From positions 372,001 through 436,000 of the forward strand of contig NZ_JANFAU010000001.1 of NCBI RefSeq assembly GCF_026130605.1: a stretch of DNA of 64,000 nt, given 5' to 3'. A program made the position numbers and the translations under genes. Shown here in pieces: positions 55,410 through 64,000 of the stretch. Under the pieces are notes generated by a model that was not told the origin of the DNA, ran no database searches, and saw only the letters and a list, made by a program, of their open reading frames with translations. The number at the start of each line of letters is the position of its first letter. The stretch's first letter is position 1. The stretch is from Sphingomonas lycopersici. GTDB taxonomy: Bacteria; Pseudomonadota; Alphaproteobacteria; Sphingomonadales; Sphingomonadaceae.

Positions 55410-56396
55410 GTGACCCTACGCTTGTTGCAGCATCGCGACGCCAGCGGCGCGCGCGCGGTGATCGCCGCGACCGATGACCGTGCCGCCTTCGTCAACAATG
55501 TCGAGACGATCCGCGCGCTGGCGCTGCAGGCGATCGCCGCCGGCACCGATCTCGCCGGCGCGATCGCCGCCAACGGCACCGGCGCCGCGGTCGATATCGC
55601 CACCGAATATGCCGCGGGGCATATCATCGCGCCGATCGATCATGCCGATCCCGCTCATCTGATCCTCGCCGGCACCGGGCTCACCCATCTCGGCTCGGCC
55701 GAGGGGCGCGACAAGATGCACCGCGACGCAGCAGCCGCGCAGACCGATTCGATGCGGATGTTCCTCGAAGGGGTCGAGGGCGGCAAGCCCGCGGCAGGCG
55801 CGATCGGGCAGCAGCCCGAATGGTTCTACAAGGGCGACGGCTCGCAGCTCGTCGCGCCGGGCGAGGCGCTGACGATGCCGAGCTTCGCGCAGGACGGCGG
55901 CGAGGAACCCGAGCTCGCCGGCATCTATATCATCGGGCCGGACGGCACCCCGTTCCGCCTCGGCCTGGCGCTCGCCAACGAGTTCAGCGATCATGTGACC
56001 GAGCGGCACAATTATCTGTGGCTCGCGCATTCCAAGCTGCGCCAAGCCGCGCTCGGCCCCGAGCTTCTGGTCGGCGATCTTCCCGATCATGTCGAGGGCA
56101 GCTGCCGCATCCGCCGCGACGGCGCGATCCTGTGGGAGAAGCCGTTCCTGTCGGGCGAGGCGAACATGTCGCACAGTTTCGCCAATCTCGAACATCATCA
56201 TTTCAAATACGATCTGTTCCGCCGTCCGGGCGATATCCACGTCCATTTCTTCGGCACCGCCACCCTCTCCTTCACCGACATGATCCGCACGCGCGAAGGC
56301 GATGTGTTCGAGATCGAGGCGCGGCCCTTCACCCTGCCGCTGCGCAACCCCCTCGCCCGCGCCGCGGAACGGCCGGTCGCGGTCAAGGCGCTCTGA
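55410..56396 (+). CDS. FAH-superfamily 2-keto-3-deoxypentonate dehydratase (AraD1/XylX-like)
   Basis: GTG 55410 after TTAGGAGAG gives 328 residues. The fumarylacetoacetate hydrolase-type fold carries metal-site acidic residues in PELAGIYIIGPDG and NEFSDHVTE and the TGLTHLGSAEGRDKM lead. AraD1/XylX-like members dehydrate 2-keto-3-deoxypentonates to 2-oxoglutarate semialdehyde. It sits in the operon exactly where that step is needed and no DHDPS-type AraD is present nearby. The assignment combines family and context. Confidence 0.82.
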   Translation: MTLRLLQHRDASGARAVIAATDDRAAFVNNVETIRALALQAIAAGTDLAGAIAANGTGAAVDIATEYAAGHIIAPIDHADPAHLILAGTGLTHLGSAEGRDKMHRDAAAAQTDSMRMFLEGVEGGKPAAGAIGQQPEWFYKGDGSQLVAPGEALTMPSFAQDGGEEPELAGIYIIGPDGTPFRLGLALANEFSDHVTERHNYLWLAHSKLRQAALGPELLVGDLPDHVEGSCRIRRDGAILWEKPFLSGEANMSHSFANLEHHHFKYDLFRRPGDIHVHFFGTATLSFTDMIRTREGDVFEIEARPFTLPLRNPLARAAERPVAVKAL

Positions 56397-56399
56397 GCG

Positions 56400-57326
56400 A
56401 TGGAGCCGACCCGCATCGCCCTTGTCGGGATGGGCAAGATCGCGCGCGACCAGCATCTCCCGGCGATCGCCGGCGATGCCGGTTTCAGCCTCGCCGCCAC
56501 CGTCAGCCCGCACGATCGCGGGATCGACGGCATCCCGCATCTCGACAGCCTTGACGATCTGCTCGCCAACGGGCCGGCGGTCGATGCGGTCGCGCTCTGT
56601 ACCCCGCCGCAGGTCCGCTACGATCTCGCCACGCTGGCGCTGAAGCGCGGCATCCACGTCTTCCTCGAGAAACCCCCCGGCGCGACGCTGGCCGAGGTCG
56701 ATGTGCTGCAGGAGCGCGCGCGCAAGACCGGATCGACGCTGTTCGCCGCCTGGCATTCGCGCTTCGCCGCCGGGGTCGCCCCGGCGCGCGCCTGGCTCGC
56801 CGACCGGCATGTCAGCAAGGTCGAGATCGTGTGGCGCGAGGATGTCCGCGTATGGCATCCGGGGCAGGCGTGGATCTGGGAACCGGGCGGGCTCGGGGTG
56901 TTCGATCCGGGGATCAACGCTTTGTCGATCGCGACGCATATCCTGCCGCGCCCGTTCTTCCTCCGCTCGGGGACGCTCGAACTGCCCGCGAACCGCGCCG
57001 CGCCGATCGCCGCGCAATTGCTATTCTGTGACGCCGCGGGCGCGCCGATCTCGATGGACCTCGATTGGCGCCAGACCGGCCCGCAAAGCTGGGACATCAC
57101 GATCGAGACCGACGCGGGCACCTGCAAGCTGACCCGCGGCGGATCGGTGCTGACGCTGCCGAGCGGCACCGAGCATAGCGAGGATCGCGAATATGCCGGG
57201 CTCTACGCGCGCTTCGCGACGCTGATCCGCACCGGGCGCAGCGATGTCGATACCGGGCCGCTCAAGCTCGTCGCCGACGCCTTCCTCCGCGCGCGGCGCG
57301 AGACCGTCGAAGCATTCGTCGAATAA
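56400..57326 (+). CDS. Gfo/Idh/MocA-type aldose 1-dehydrogenase (L-arabinose/D-galactose dehydrogenase-like)
   Basis: The ATG lies three bases after the previous stop; 308 residues. The N-terminal Rossmann motif is IALVGMGKIARDQHLPAIAG, and the conserved EKPPGATLAEVDVL matches D-galactose/L-arabinose 1-dehydrogenases of Pseudomonas and Azospirillum. A catalytic Lys lies in that EKP motif, and the substrate side has DPGINALSIATHILPR. It would oxidise L-arabinose to its lactone, the first step of the pathway, with NAD(P). Confidence 0.86.
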   Translation: MEPTRIALVGMGKIARDQHLPAIAGDAGFSLAATVSPHDRGIDGIPHLDSLDDLLANGPAVDAVALCTPPQVRYDLATLALKRGIHVFLEKPPGATLAEVDVLQERARKTGSTLFAAWHSRFAAGVAPARAWLADRHVSKVEIVWREDVRVWHPGQAWIWEPGGLGVFDPGINALSIATHILPRPFFLRSGTLELPANRAAPIAAQLLFCDAAGAPISMDLDWRQTGPQSWDITIETDAGTCKLTRGGSVLTLPSGTEHSEDREYAGLYARFATLIRTGRSDVDTGPLKLVADAFLRARRETVEAFVE

Positions 57327-57339
57327 AAGGGAAAAACCA

Positions 57340-58893
57340 ATGAAGGTCTGGAAGGCGATCGCCGCCACCTTGCTGCTGTCGACCGCCGCGATCGGCACCG
57401 CGCAGACGACCCCCGATGCCCCGGCGCGCGCGACGCTCCACGCCGATACGCCGGGCGCGACCTATGATCGCCGCATCTTCACCCAGTTCGCCGAGCATCT
57501 CGGCCACGGCATTTACGGCGGGCTGTGGGTCGGGCCGAAGTCGAAGATCCCCAATACGCGCGGCTTCCGCAACGATGTCGTCGCAGCGCTGAAGGAGATC
57601 GGCGTGCCGGTGGTGCGCTGGCCCGGCGGGTGTTTCGCCGACGAATATCACTGGCGCGAAGGGATCGGGCCGCAGGCCAAGCGCCCGGTCAAGATCAACA
57701 CCCATTGGGGCGGCGTCACCGAGCCCAACAGCGTCGGCACGCATGAGTTCATGGAGCTGATGAGCCAGCTCGGCGCCGAGCCCTATATCGCGGGCAATGT
57801 CGGCGACGGCACCCCGCGCGAAATGGCCGAGTGGGTCGAATATATGACCGCGCCCGCCGGCAGCCTCGCCGACGAGCGCGCCGCGAACGGCCACAAGGCG
57901 CCGTGGGCGGTGCCCTATTTCGGGGTGGGCAACGAATTATGGGGCTGCGGCGGCAATATGCGCGCCGAATTCGCCGCCGACGAGACGCGGCGTTATGCGA
58001 CCTTCATCAAGGCGCCGGCGGGAACCAAGATCCTCAAGATCGCCTCGGGCGCCAATGTCGACGATTACACCTGGACCGAGACGATGATGCGCGTCGCGGG
58101 CGAGCAGGTCGACGGGCTGTCGCTGCATTATTACACGATCCCGGGGGGCTGGCCGCCCAAGGCCTCGGCGGTCGATTTCGACGAGACGGGCTGGGCCGAG
58201 ACGCTCTCCGAAGCCAATCGGATGGACGAGCTGATCAAGCGCCACAGCGCGATCATGGACCGTTACGACCCCAAGAAGCGCGTGTTCCTCGCGGTCGACG
58301 AATGGGGCACCTGGTATGCCGGCGATCCGGGGACCAACCCCGGCTTCCTGCGCCAGCAGAACAGCCTGCGCGACGCGTTGGTCGCGGCGATCCACCTCAA
58401 CATCTTCGCCCGCCACGCCGATCGCGTGCGGATGAGCGCGATCGCGCAGATGGTCAACGTACTCCAGGCGATGATCCTGACCGACGACGCGAAGATGGTC
58501 CGCACCCCGACCTATTGGGTGTTCGCGATGTACAAGCCCTATATGGACGCGACGGTGCTGCCGATCGACATCGCCTCGCCCGGCTATGGCGCAGGCAAAT
58601 GGTCGATGCCGGCGGTGAGCGGCTCGGCGGTGCGCGACAAGGCGGGGAAGGTGCATGTCGGGCTCGCCAATGCCGATCCGCACCGCGCGATCACCGTCGA
58701 GATCAAGCTCGACGGGGTCAATGCCGCGACGGCGAGCGGCCGCGTGCTGACCGCGGCGCAGATGAATGCGCACAATGATTTCGCCGCGCCCGATGCGGTG
58801 AAGCCGGCGGCATTCGGTGACGCGCGCATCGCCGGCGACACGCTCACCGTCACGCTGCCGGCCAAGTCGGTGGTGATGCTCGATCTGCAATGA
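57340..58893 (+). CDS. GH51 alpha-L-arabinofuranosidase, exported
   Basis: ATG 57340 with AAAAGGG upstream gives 517 residues. A signal peptide (VWKAIAATLLLSTAAIGTA) directs export. The family 51 acid/base Glu is in GVGNELWGCGG, the nucleophile Glu in VDEWGTWYAG, and the RWPGGCFADEYHW motif is intact. It releases terminal L-arabinofuranose from arabinan and arabinoxylan oligosaccharides. Its stop overlaps the start of the GH43 gene (ATGA). Confidence 0.92.
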   Translation: MKVWKAIAATLLLSTAAIGTAQTTPDAPARATLHADTPGATYDRRIFTQFAEHLGHGIYGGLWVGPKSKIPNTRGFRNDVVAALKEIGVPVVRWPGGCFADEYHWREGIGPQAKRPVKINTHWGGVTEPNSVGTHEFMELMSQLGAEPYIAGNVGDGTPREMAEWVEYMTAPAGSLADERAANGHKAPWAVPYFGVGNELWGCGGNMRAEFAADETRRYATFIKAPAGTKILKIASGANVDDYTWTETMMRVAGEQVDGLSLHYYTIPGGWPPKASAVDFDETGWAETLSEANRMDELIKRHSAIMDRYDPKKRVFLAVDEWGTWYAGDPGTNPGFLRQQNSLRDALVAAIHLNIFARHADRVRMSAIAQMVNVLQAMILTDDAKMVRTPTYWVFAMYKPYMDATVLPIDIASPGYGAGKWSMPAVSGSAVRDKAGKVHVGLANADPHRAITVEIKLDGVNAATASGRVLTAAQMNAHNDFAAPDAVKPAAFGDARIAGDTLTVTLPAKSVVMLDLQ

Positions 58894-59876
58894 AACGCGG
58901 GCTGGTCCTGTCGGCCGCGCTGGCGCTCGCCGCGCCCGCCGCCGCGCAATCGCTTAACGCGCGGCTGGCGGGCGATCTCGTGCCGACCCACGATCCGGTG
59001 ATCGCGCGCGAGGGCGACACCTATTACGTGTTCGGCACCGGGCTCGATTCACGCAGCTCGACCGATCTCGTCCATTGGCAGGCGGGGCCGAAGCTGATCG
59101 AGCATCTCCCCGATTGGGCGACCAAATTGATCCCCGGCGCGCAGGGCGCCTGGGCACCTGACATCAGCCGGGTCGACGGGCGCTGGCGGCTCTATTATTC
59201 GGTCTCGACCTTCGGCTCGAACCGTTCGGCGATCGGCCTCGCCACCAGCCCCACGCTCGATCCCAGGGCGCCCGGCTATGGCTGGCGCGACGAGGGGCTG
59301 GTGCTGCAATCGACCCCCGCGAGCGATTACAATGCGATCGACCCCAATTTCGTGATCGATGCCGAGGGGCGCCACTGGCTGACCTTTGGCAGCTTCTGGA
59401 GCGGGATCAAGCTCGTCCGGCTGAACTCCGCGACCGGCAAGCCGCTCGACCCCGCCGCCGCCCCGATCGGCATCGCGCGGCGGCCGGCCCCGGCCGGTGC
59501 GCCCGCCCCGATCGAGGCGCCGTTCATTCTGCGCCACGGCGGCTGGTATTGGCTGTTCGCCTCTTACGATTATTGCTGCAAGGGCGCGAACAGCACTTAT
59601 TACACCGTGGTGAGCCGCGCCAAGGCGATCACCGGCCCTTATCTCGGCAAGGACGGCAGCGCGATGCTGCAGGGCGGCGGCACGATCTTCCTGCGCGCCG
59701 ATCTGACCGAGAAACAGCGCTTCCGCGGCCCCGGCCATCCCGGCTTCCTGCATGACAAGGACGGCGCCGATTATGTCGTCTACCACGCCTATGACCGTGA
59801 GAACAAAGGCGCCCCGACGCTGAGGATCGCCCCGATCCGCTGGGGTGCGGACGGCTGGCCCGTAGCAGAGGATTGA
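58890..59876 (+). CDS. GH43 endo-arabinanase-type glycoside hydrolase, exported
   Basis: The 328-residue protein has a signal peptide (LVLSAALALAAPAAA). The five-bladed propeller carries the GH43 catalytic residues: Asp base in PTHDPVIAREG, pKa-modulating Asp in YNAIDPNF and acid Glu in PIEAPFILRHGG. GAQGAWAPDISRVDGRW is typical of endo-1,5-alpha-L-arabinanases. It would cut the arabinan backbone into oligosaccharides. Translation is coupled to GH51. Confidence 0.9.
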   Translation: MKRGLVLSAALALAAPAAAQSLNARLAGDLVPTHDPVIAREGDTYYVFGTGLDSRSSTDLVHWQAGPKLIEHLPDWATKLIPGAQGAWAPDISRVDGRWRLYYSVSTFGSNRSAIGLATSPTLDPRAPGYGWRDEGLVLQSTPASDYNAIDPNFVIDAEGRHWLTFGSFWSGIKLVRLNSATGKPLDPAAAPIGIARRPAPAGAPAPIEAPFILRHGGWYWLFASYDYCCKGANSTYYTVVSRAKAITGPYLGKDGSAMLQGGGTIFLRADLTEKQRFRGPGHPGFLHDKDGADYVVYHAYDRENKGAPTLRIAPIRWGADGWPVAED

Positions 59877-59880
59877 TCGC

Positions 59881-60921
59881 ATGATGTCGCTTACCCGCCG
59901 TGGTTTCATCGGCGCCACCGCCGCGCTTGCCGCTTTGCCCGCCGCCGCCGCGCGGCGCCCGGCCGCCCCTGCGATCGTCAATCCCTTGGTCCGCCAGCGC
60001 GCCGATGCGCAGGTGTTCCGCCACAGCGACGGCGATTATTACATGACCGGCTCGGTCCCGGAATATGACCGGCTGGTGCTGCGCCGTTCGCCCACCCTCG
60101 CCGGGCTCGCCACCGCCGAGGAGCGCGTGCTGTGGCGGCATCTTTCGAGTGGGCCGATGTCGGGGTTCATCTGGGCGCCCGAGCTGCATTTGGTCGACGG
60201 TCGCTGGACGATGTATTTCGCCGCGGGGCCGAGCGGCGGCGGCGAGGATGTGTTCCGCATCCGCACCTTCGCGCTTCAGTGCGACGGCGCCGATGCGATG
60301 ACGGGCCAATGGTCGGTGCTCGGCCAGCTCCAGACCGAATGGGATACGTTCACGCTCGATTCGACCTCGTTCGTCCACCGCGGCCGGCGCTATCTCGCCT
60401 GGGCGCAGCGCGAACCGGGGATCGAGACCAATTCCAACCTCTATCTCGCCCCGCTCGCCACCCCGCTGACGCTCGCCGCCAAGCCGGCGCGGCTCTCGGT
60501 GCCGACGCTCGACTGGGAGATTCAGGGCTTCAAGGTCAATGAGGCGCCCGCGCTGCTGGCGCGCAACGGCCGGCTGTTCATGACCTATTCGGCGAGCGCG
60601 ACCGACGCGCGTTACTGCATGGGGATGCTCACCTGCCGCGACGATGCCGACATCATGGACCCGGCCAATTGGGCCAAATCGCCGGTGCCGGTGTTCAAAT
60701 CCTCGCCCGAGCACAAGGTGTGGGGGCCGGGGCACAACAGCTTCACCACCGACGAGCGCGGGCGCGACATTCTGGTCTATCACGCGCGCGATTACGAGAA
60801 GATCGAGGGCGATCCGCTGTTCGACCCCAATCGCCACACCCGCGCCCAGCCGATCGATTATCGCGCCGACGGGACGCCCGATTTCGGCGCGCCGGTGGCG
60901 AACGGGGTGCTGCGCTGGTAG
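59881..60921 (+). CDS. GH43 exo-arabinofuranosidase-type hydrolase with Tat signal
   Basis: The start has two adjacent ATGs (59881, 59884) after AGAGGATT; 346 residues. The N-terminus has a twin-arginine motif (LTRRGFIGATAALAALPA), so it is probably exported folded. GH43 residues are in RQRADAQVF, TLDSTSFVHRG and KVNEAPALLARNG. The sequence type (IWAPELHLVDGRWTMYF, KVWGPGHNSFTTDE) fits the GH43_26-like exo-1,5-alpha-L-arabinofuranosidases. It ends the enzyme operon; a large inverted repeat follows. Confidence 0.86.
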   Translation: MMSLTRRGFIGATAALAALPAAAARRPAAPAIVNPLVRQRADAQVFRHSDGDYYMTGSVPEYDRLVLRRSPTLAGLATAEERVLWRHLSSGPMSGFIWAPELHLVDGRWTMYFAAGPSGGGEDVFRIRTFALQCDGADAMTGQWSVLGQLQTEWDTFTLDSTSFVHRGRRYLAWAQREPGIETNSNLYLAPLATPLTLAAKPARLSVPTLDWEIQGFKVNEAPALLARNGRLFMTYSASATDARYCMGMLTCRDDADIMDPANWAKSPVPVFKSSPEHKVWGPGHNSFTTDERGRDILVYHARDYEKIEGDPLFDPNRHTRAQPIDYRADGTPDFGAPVANGVLRW

Positions 60922-60943
60922 TGATCGCCCGCGTTCCTTCCCG

Positions 60944-61025
60944 CCGTTCGGGCTGAGCTTGTCGAAGCCCTGCCGCTTTCTTCCGGCGAAGAAAGACAGC
61001 CCTTCGACAAGCTCAGGGCGAACGG
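60944..61025. repeat. Sphingomonad-type intergenic inverted repeat, second copy
   Basis: Arms 60944-60972 and 60997-61025 form an imperfect hairpin. The right arm is the exact complement of the left arm of the 47383-47463 element, so the two copies are inverted relative to each other. It follows the last glycosidase gene and may act as its terminator. Confidence 0.8.
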
Positions 61026-61163
61026 AGCGTGGGCGAGCCCGATCAGCCCGCATCTCACCTGTGGCCGTGCAGCCACGCTTCTCTCCTACTCCGAGTTATT
61101 TATCGCGATTCCACGCTGGAGTCGCTTGACCTCCCTCGTCCGCGGTGCCAATGCGCGATTCCA

Positions 61164-61176
61164 ATTTGTCGGACTA
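61164..61176. promoter_or_regulatory. Putative GntR (FadR-type) operator upstream of the TonB-dependent receptor
   Basis: ATTTGTCGGACTA, identical to the complement of 51524-51536, within the wider near-palindrome ATTTGTC-G-GACTAAT. It lies 38 bp upstream of the receptor start codon. Confidence 0.6.
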
Positions 61177-61214
61177 ATAGCCGCGAACGAACGGCATTCT
61201 CTGGGGAGGTCTCC

Positions 61215-64000
61215 ATGAATCGCAAGCCCATTATCCTCGGGTCGGTTTCCCTGCTCTCGCTGCTGCTGGCGGGCCCGGCGCTGGCGCAGACCGCCGCGGC
61301 GGACACCGATACGACGGCCGGCGACGATATCGTCGTCACCGGGGTGCGCGCCTCGATTGTCGGCGCGCTCAATGTCCGCAAGCAGTCGACCCAGATCGTC
61401 GATTCGATCGTCGCCGAAGACGTCGGCAAGCTGCCCGACAACAATGTCGTCGAGGCGCTGCAGCGCGTCACCGGTGTCCAGGTGACCGATCGCGGCAATG
61501 GCGAGGCGGGGACGATCTCGATCCGCGGGCTGCCCGATCCCGTGACGACCCTGAACGGGCGCAACATCTTCACCGCGGCGGGCCAGTCCTTCGCGCTGCA
61601 GGACGTTTCGGCGAACCTGATCAAGTCGGTCGACATCTACAAGACCCGCGCCGCCGACCAGCTCGAGACCGGGCTCGCCGGCCAGGTCGACATCAAGACG
61701 CGCCGTCCGTTCGATTTCAACGGCTTCGCCATCTCGGCGCTGGCGCGTGGCGTCTATAACGAACAGTCCGACAAGATCGACCCCAACGCCGCATTGCTGA
61801 TCAGCGATCGCTGGACCACCGGGATCGGCGACATCGGCCTGCTCGTCAACGGCAGCTACAACAAGAGCCGCTACCGCACACAGAGCGTGACCGCGGGCGC
61901 ATTCGTGCCGTTCGCGACCGAAAACCCGCCCGCCGGCTCGGGCTTCACCCCGCTGCAGCGGATCTTCGGCGGTTGGCCGGTCGGCACCAATGCCGGCCTG
62001 CCCACCGCGCCGGGTTCGACGCTCAATATCAACGGCGTCGACGTGCCTTATTATCTGTCGCGCGACGCGGTGTTCAGCACCGACCTGTACGGCGAACGCG
62101 AGCGGCCGTCGGTCAATGTCGCGCTGCAATGGGCGCCGAACAGCAGCTCGGTCTATACCGCCGAATTCTATTATTCGGGCTTCCGCGGCAAGACCTACAA
62201 CGATCTGATGTTCAGCTTCGTCGACTGGTGGGGCAATCTCGGCAACAATCCCGGATCGACGATCCAGCTCTATCCGGGCACCAATATCGTCAAGTCACGC
62301 CAGGTCGGCAATGTCGCGGGCTTCAACAGCGGCGATTACGCGACCAATCGCACCGACAGCTTCGTCTATGCCTTGAACGGCAAATGGGACGTGGGCGACG
62401 GGCGCGGCAAGATCGTCGCCGATCTCGCCTATCAGACGAGCAAGAACCGCCAGACCTTCTTCGCGATGCGCACCTATCGCCCCGGGCTCGACGTCGATGT
62501 CGATTTCAACGCCGGCGGCGGCATCCCGTCGTACAAATTCGCCAACAGCGGCGTGCTCACCGATCCGGGCCAATGGACGCTCGGCGAATTGTACGACAAC
62601 GCCAATCGCGACACCGGCAGCGCCGCGACCTTCACGCTCGACGGCGACTATAATTGGGACAGCGGCTTCCTGCGCCGCATCAAGGCGGGGATCCGCTACG
62701 ATGCGCGCAAGGCCGACAGCTGGGTGCGCACGCAGGATGCCGGCATTCCGCTGAGCAACGGCGCGCCGATCCCGCTCACCGCGCTCGGCGCGTCGGGCGC
62801 CTTCACCAACAGCGGCTTCTTCGACGGGCTCGCCAGCGTCCCGACGAGCTGGGTCACCGCCAACACCCGCAACCTGTGGGGCGAGGCGGATACGATCCGC
62901 TCGCAATACGGGCTCGCCACCTCGAACGATCTGTTCCTCACCCACGTCTTCGCGGTCGATGAGAATACCATGTCGGCCTATATCATGGCCGACGGCGAGC
63001 TGACCGTGTTCGGCCGCCCGCTCAAGCTTGAGGCCGGGGTGCGCTATACCACCGTCTCGACGCATTTCTCGTTCACCGACCGCTATGCCGAAAACCCCAC
63101 CCCGACCGCATCGGCCAATCATTCGGACCGGTTCCTGCCGAGCTTCACCGCGCGCTACGATTTGACCGACCGGCTCCATCTGCGGTTCAATTACGGCGAG
63201 ACATTGCGTCGCCCGAACTTCAGCGACCTCAACCCCAATTACAATCTGACCGGCGATCTCACCGGCACCGGCAACGGCAGCGGGTCGGCGGGCAACCCCA
63301 ATCTGCGCCCGACCGTCTCGCGCAATTACGACCTCGCGCTCGAATGGTATTTCGATCGCAGCAGCGCGATCTATGCCACCGGCTTCATCCGCGACGTCGA
63401 CGGGCTGGTCGTGACACTGCCGTCGCGGCGCTATATCCCGAACAACGGGATTACCGCCGGCCCGACCGACTATTTCATCATCAACAGCCCGGTGAATGCG
63501 TCGAAGGGCGTGCTCAAGGGCGTCGAGCTCGGGCTCACCTATTTCCCGACCTATCTGCCGGGGCCGCTCAACGGGCTGGGCTTCGTCGGCAGCCTCACCC
63601 TGCTCGATTCGCATCAGAATATCCCCGAAGCGGATTCGGCCACCGGGCAGATCGTCGGCGAGAGCACCGCGCCCTTCTTCGGGGTATCGAACGTCTCGTA
63701 CAATGCGACCTTGGCTTATGATCACGGCCCGATCGGCGCGCGGCTGTCGTACATCTGGCGCAAGGGCTTCATCCAGAGCAAGGAAGCCGCGCTGTTCGCC
63801 AATCCGATCGACATCTGGCGCAAGGCCGAGCGGAGCCTGGATTTCCAGCTGACCTATTCGGTCACCAAGGATCTCGGCGTGACCTTCGACGCGGTGAACC
63901 TCACCAAATCGAAGCAGCAGAATTATTATCGCTACGAGAATGTCGGCAATGCGACCGAATATAATCTCGGCACCACCTTGCTCCCGCGGACCTTCGCAGT
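61215..64000 (+). CDS. TonB-dependent receptor, TIGR01782-like, 3' end cut by the window
   Basis: ATG 61215 with GGGGAGGTCTCC opens a frame that runs to the window end (928 codons). The last residues, LGTTLLPRTFAV, show that only a few codons are missing. A signal peptide (LLSLLLAGPALA) and a TonB-box/plug (DDIVVTGVRASIVGALNVRK, LPDNNVVEALQRVTGVQV, ISIRGLPDPVTTLNGRNI) are typical of the Xanthomonas/Caulobacter carbohydrate receptors. It should import arabino-oligosaccharides cut by the enzymes upstream. The shared GntR-type operator precedes it. Confidence 0.92.
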   Translation, partial: MNRKPIILGSVSLLSLLLAGPALAQTAAADTDTTAGDDIVVTGVRASIVGALNVRKQSTQIVDSIVAEDVGKLPDNNVVEALQRVTGVQVTDRGNGEAGTISIRGLPDPVTTLNGRNIFTAAGQSFALQDVSANLIKSVDIYKTRAADQLETGLAGQVDIKTRRPFDFNGFAISALARGVYNEQSDKIDPNAALLISDRWTTGIGDIGLLVNGSYNKSRYRTQSVTAGAFVPFATENPPAGSGFTPLQRIFGGWPVGTNAGLPTAPGSTLNINGVDVPYYLSRDAVFSTDLYGERERPSVNVALQWAPNSSSVYTAEFYYSGFRGKTYNDLMFSFVDWWGNLGNNPGSTIQLYPGTNIVKSRQVGNVAGFNSGDYATNRTDSFVYALNGKWDVGDGRGKIVADLAYQTSKNRQTFFAMRTYRPGLDVDVDFNAGGGIPSYKFANSGVLTDPGQWTLGELYDNANRDTGSAATFTLDGDYNWDSGFLRRIKAGIRYDARKADSWVRTQDAGIPLSNGAPIPLTALGASGAFTNSGFFDGLASVPTSWVTANTRNLWGEADTIRSQYGLATSNDLFLTHVFAVDENTMSAYIMADGELTVFGRPLKLEAGVRYTTVSTHFSFTDRYAENPTPTASANHSDRFLPSFTARYDLTDRLHLRFNYGETLRRPNFSDLNPNYNLTGDLTGTGNGSGSAGNPNLRPTVSRNYDLALEWYFDRSSAIYATGFIRDVDGLVVTLPSRRYIPNNGITAGPTDYFIINSPVNASKGVLKGVELGLTYFPTYLPGPLNGLGFVGSLTLLDSHQNIPEADSATGQIVGESTAPFFGVSNVSYNATLAYDHGPIGARLSYIWRKGFIQSKEAALFANPIDIWRKAERSLDFQLTYSVTKDLGVTFDAVNLTKSKQQNYYRYENVGNATEYNLGTTLLPRTFA

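Overview
This is a high-GC stretch of a Sphingomonas-like alphaproteobacterial chromosome. The evidence is the Caulobacter/Xanthomonas-type TonB-dependent receptors, the EcfG-type promoter signatures, the sphingomonad-style intergenic inverted repeats, and the many small stress proteins (CBS, DUF4142, PRC-barrel, DUF892, glycine-rich repeat proteins). I saw no tRNA, rRNA, transposase, phage gene or CRISPR array.

Positions 1-9.4 kb hold the end of a Cys-rich copper-binding protein, a CBS plus DUF4142 lipoprotein pair, a PAS/HWE histidine kinase, a fused isoaspartyl methyltransferase-erythromycin esterase, a PRC-barrel protein, a small subtilase, an L,D-transpeptidase with a DUF427 protein, and a four-repeat glycine-rich protein. 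Positions 9.4-21.5 kb hold a Crp/Fnr regulator, two c-type cytochromes divergent from a ThDP-dependent oxidase-like enzyme, and a seven-gene caa3-type oxidase operon. The catalytic subunit of that oxidase lacks the usual D- and K-channel residues. A second CBS plus DUF4142 pair follows. Positions 21.6-26.2 kb hold an isolated nuoD and the bacterial NHEJ pair ku-ligD. Positions 26.2-37 kb hold an ALDH7-type dehydrogenase with a divergent LysR regulator, a DUF892/SDR/small basic protein operon, a CDF transporter, a second and almost identical Crp/Fnr gene in inverted orientation, a hemerythrin-repeat fusion, UdgX, a YetF-like protein and an NRAMP-like transporter.

Positions 37-47.4 kb hold a TonB-dependent receptor, a small secreted protein, a complete ECF sigma/FecR/STN-receptor surface-signalling set and two overlapping crotonase genes. 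Positions 47.5-64 kb form a coherent arabinan/L-arabinose utilisation locus. It contains a TonB-dependent receptor (cut by the window end), two GH43 enzymes and one GH51 enzyme for glycan breakdown, a mutarotase, a FucP-like permease, and enzymes for a complete oxidative, non-phosphorylating pentose route: sugar dehydrogenase, SMP-30 lactonase, IlvD/Edd dehydratase, FAH-type dehydratase and ketoglutarate-semialdehyde dehydrogenase. A FadR-type GntR regulator sits inside the locus. An identical 13-bp GTC-G-GAC dyad lies upstream of the receptor and between the mutarotase and permease genes, which suggests one shared operator.

Most starts were chosen by Shine-Dalgarno position, and many operons are joined by ATGA start/stop overlaps. 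Functions are inferred from motifs read by eye. No database search was possible.
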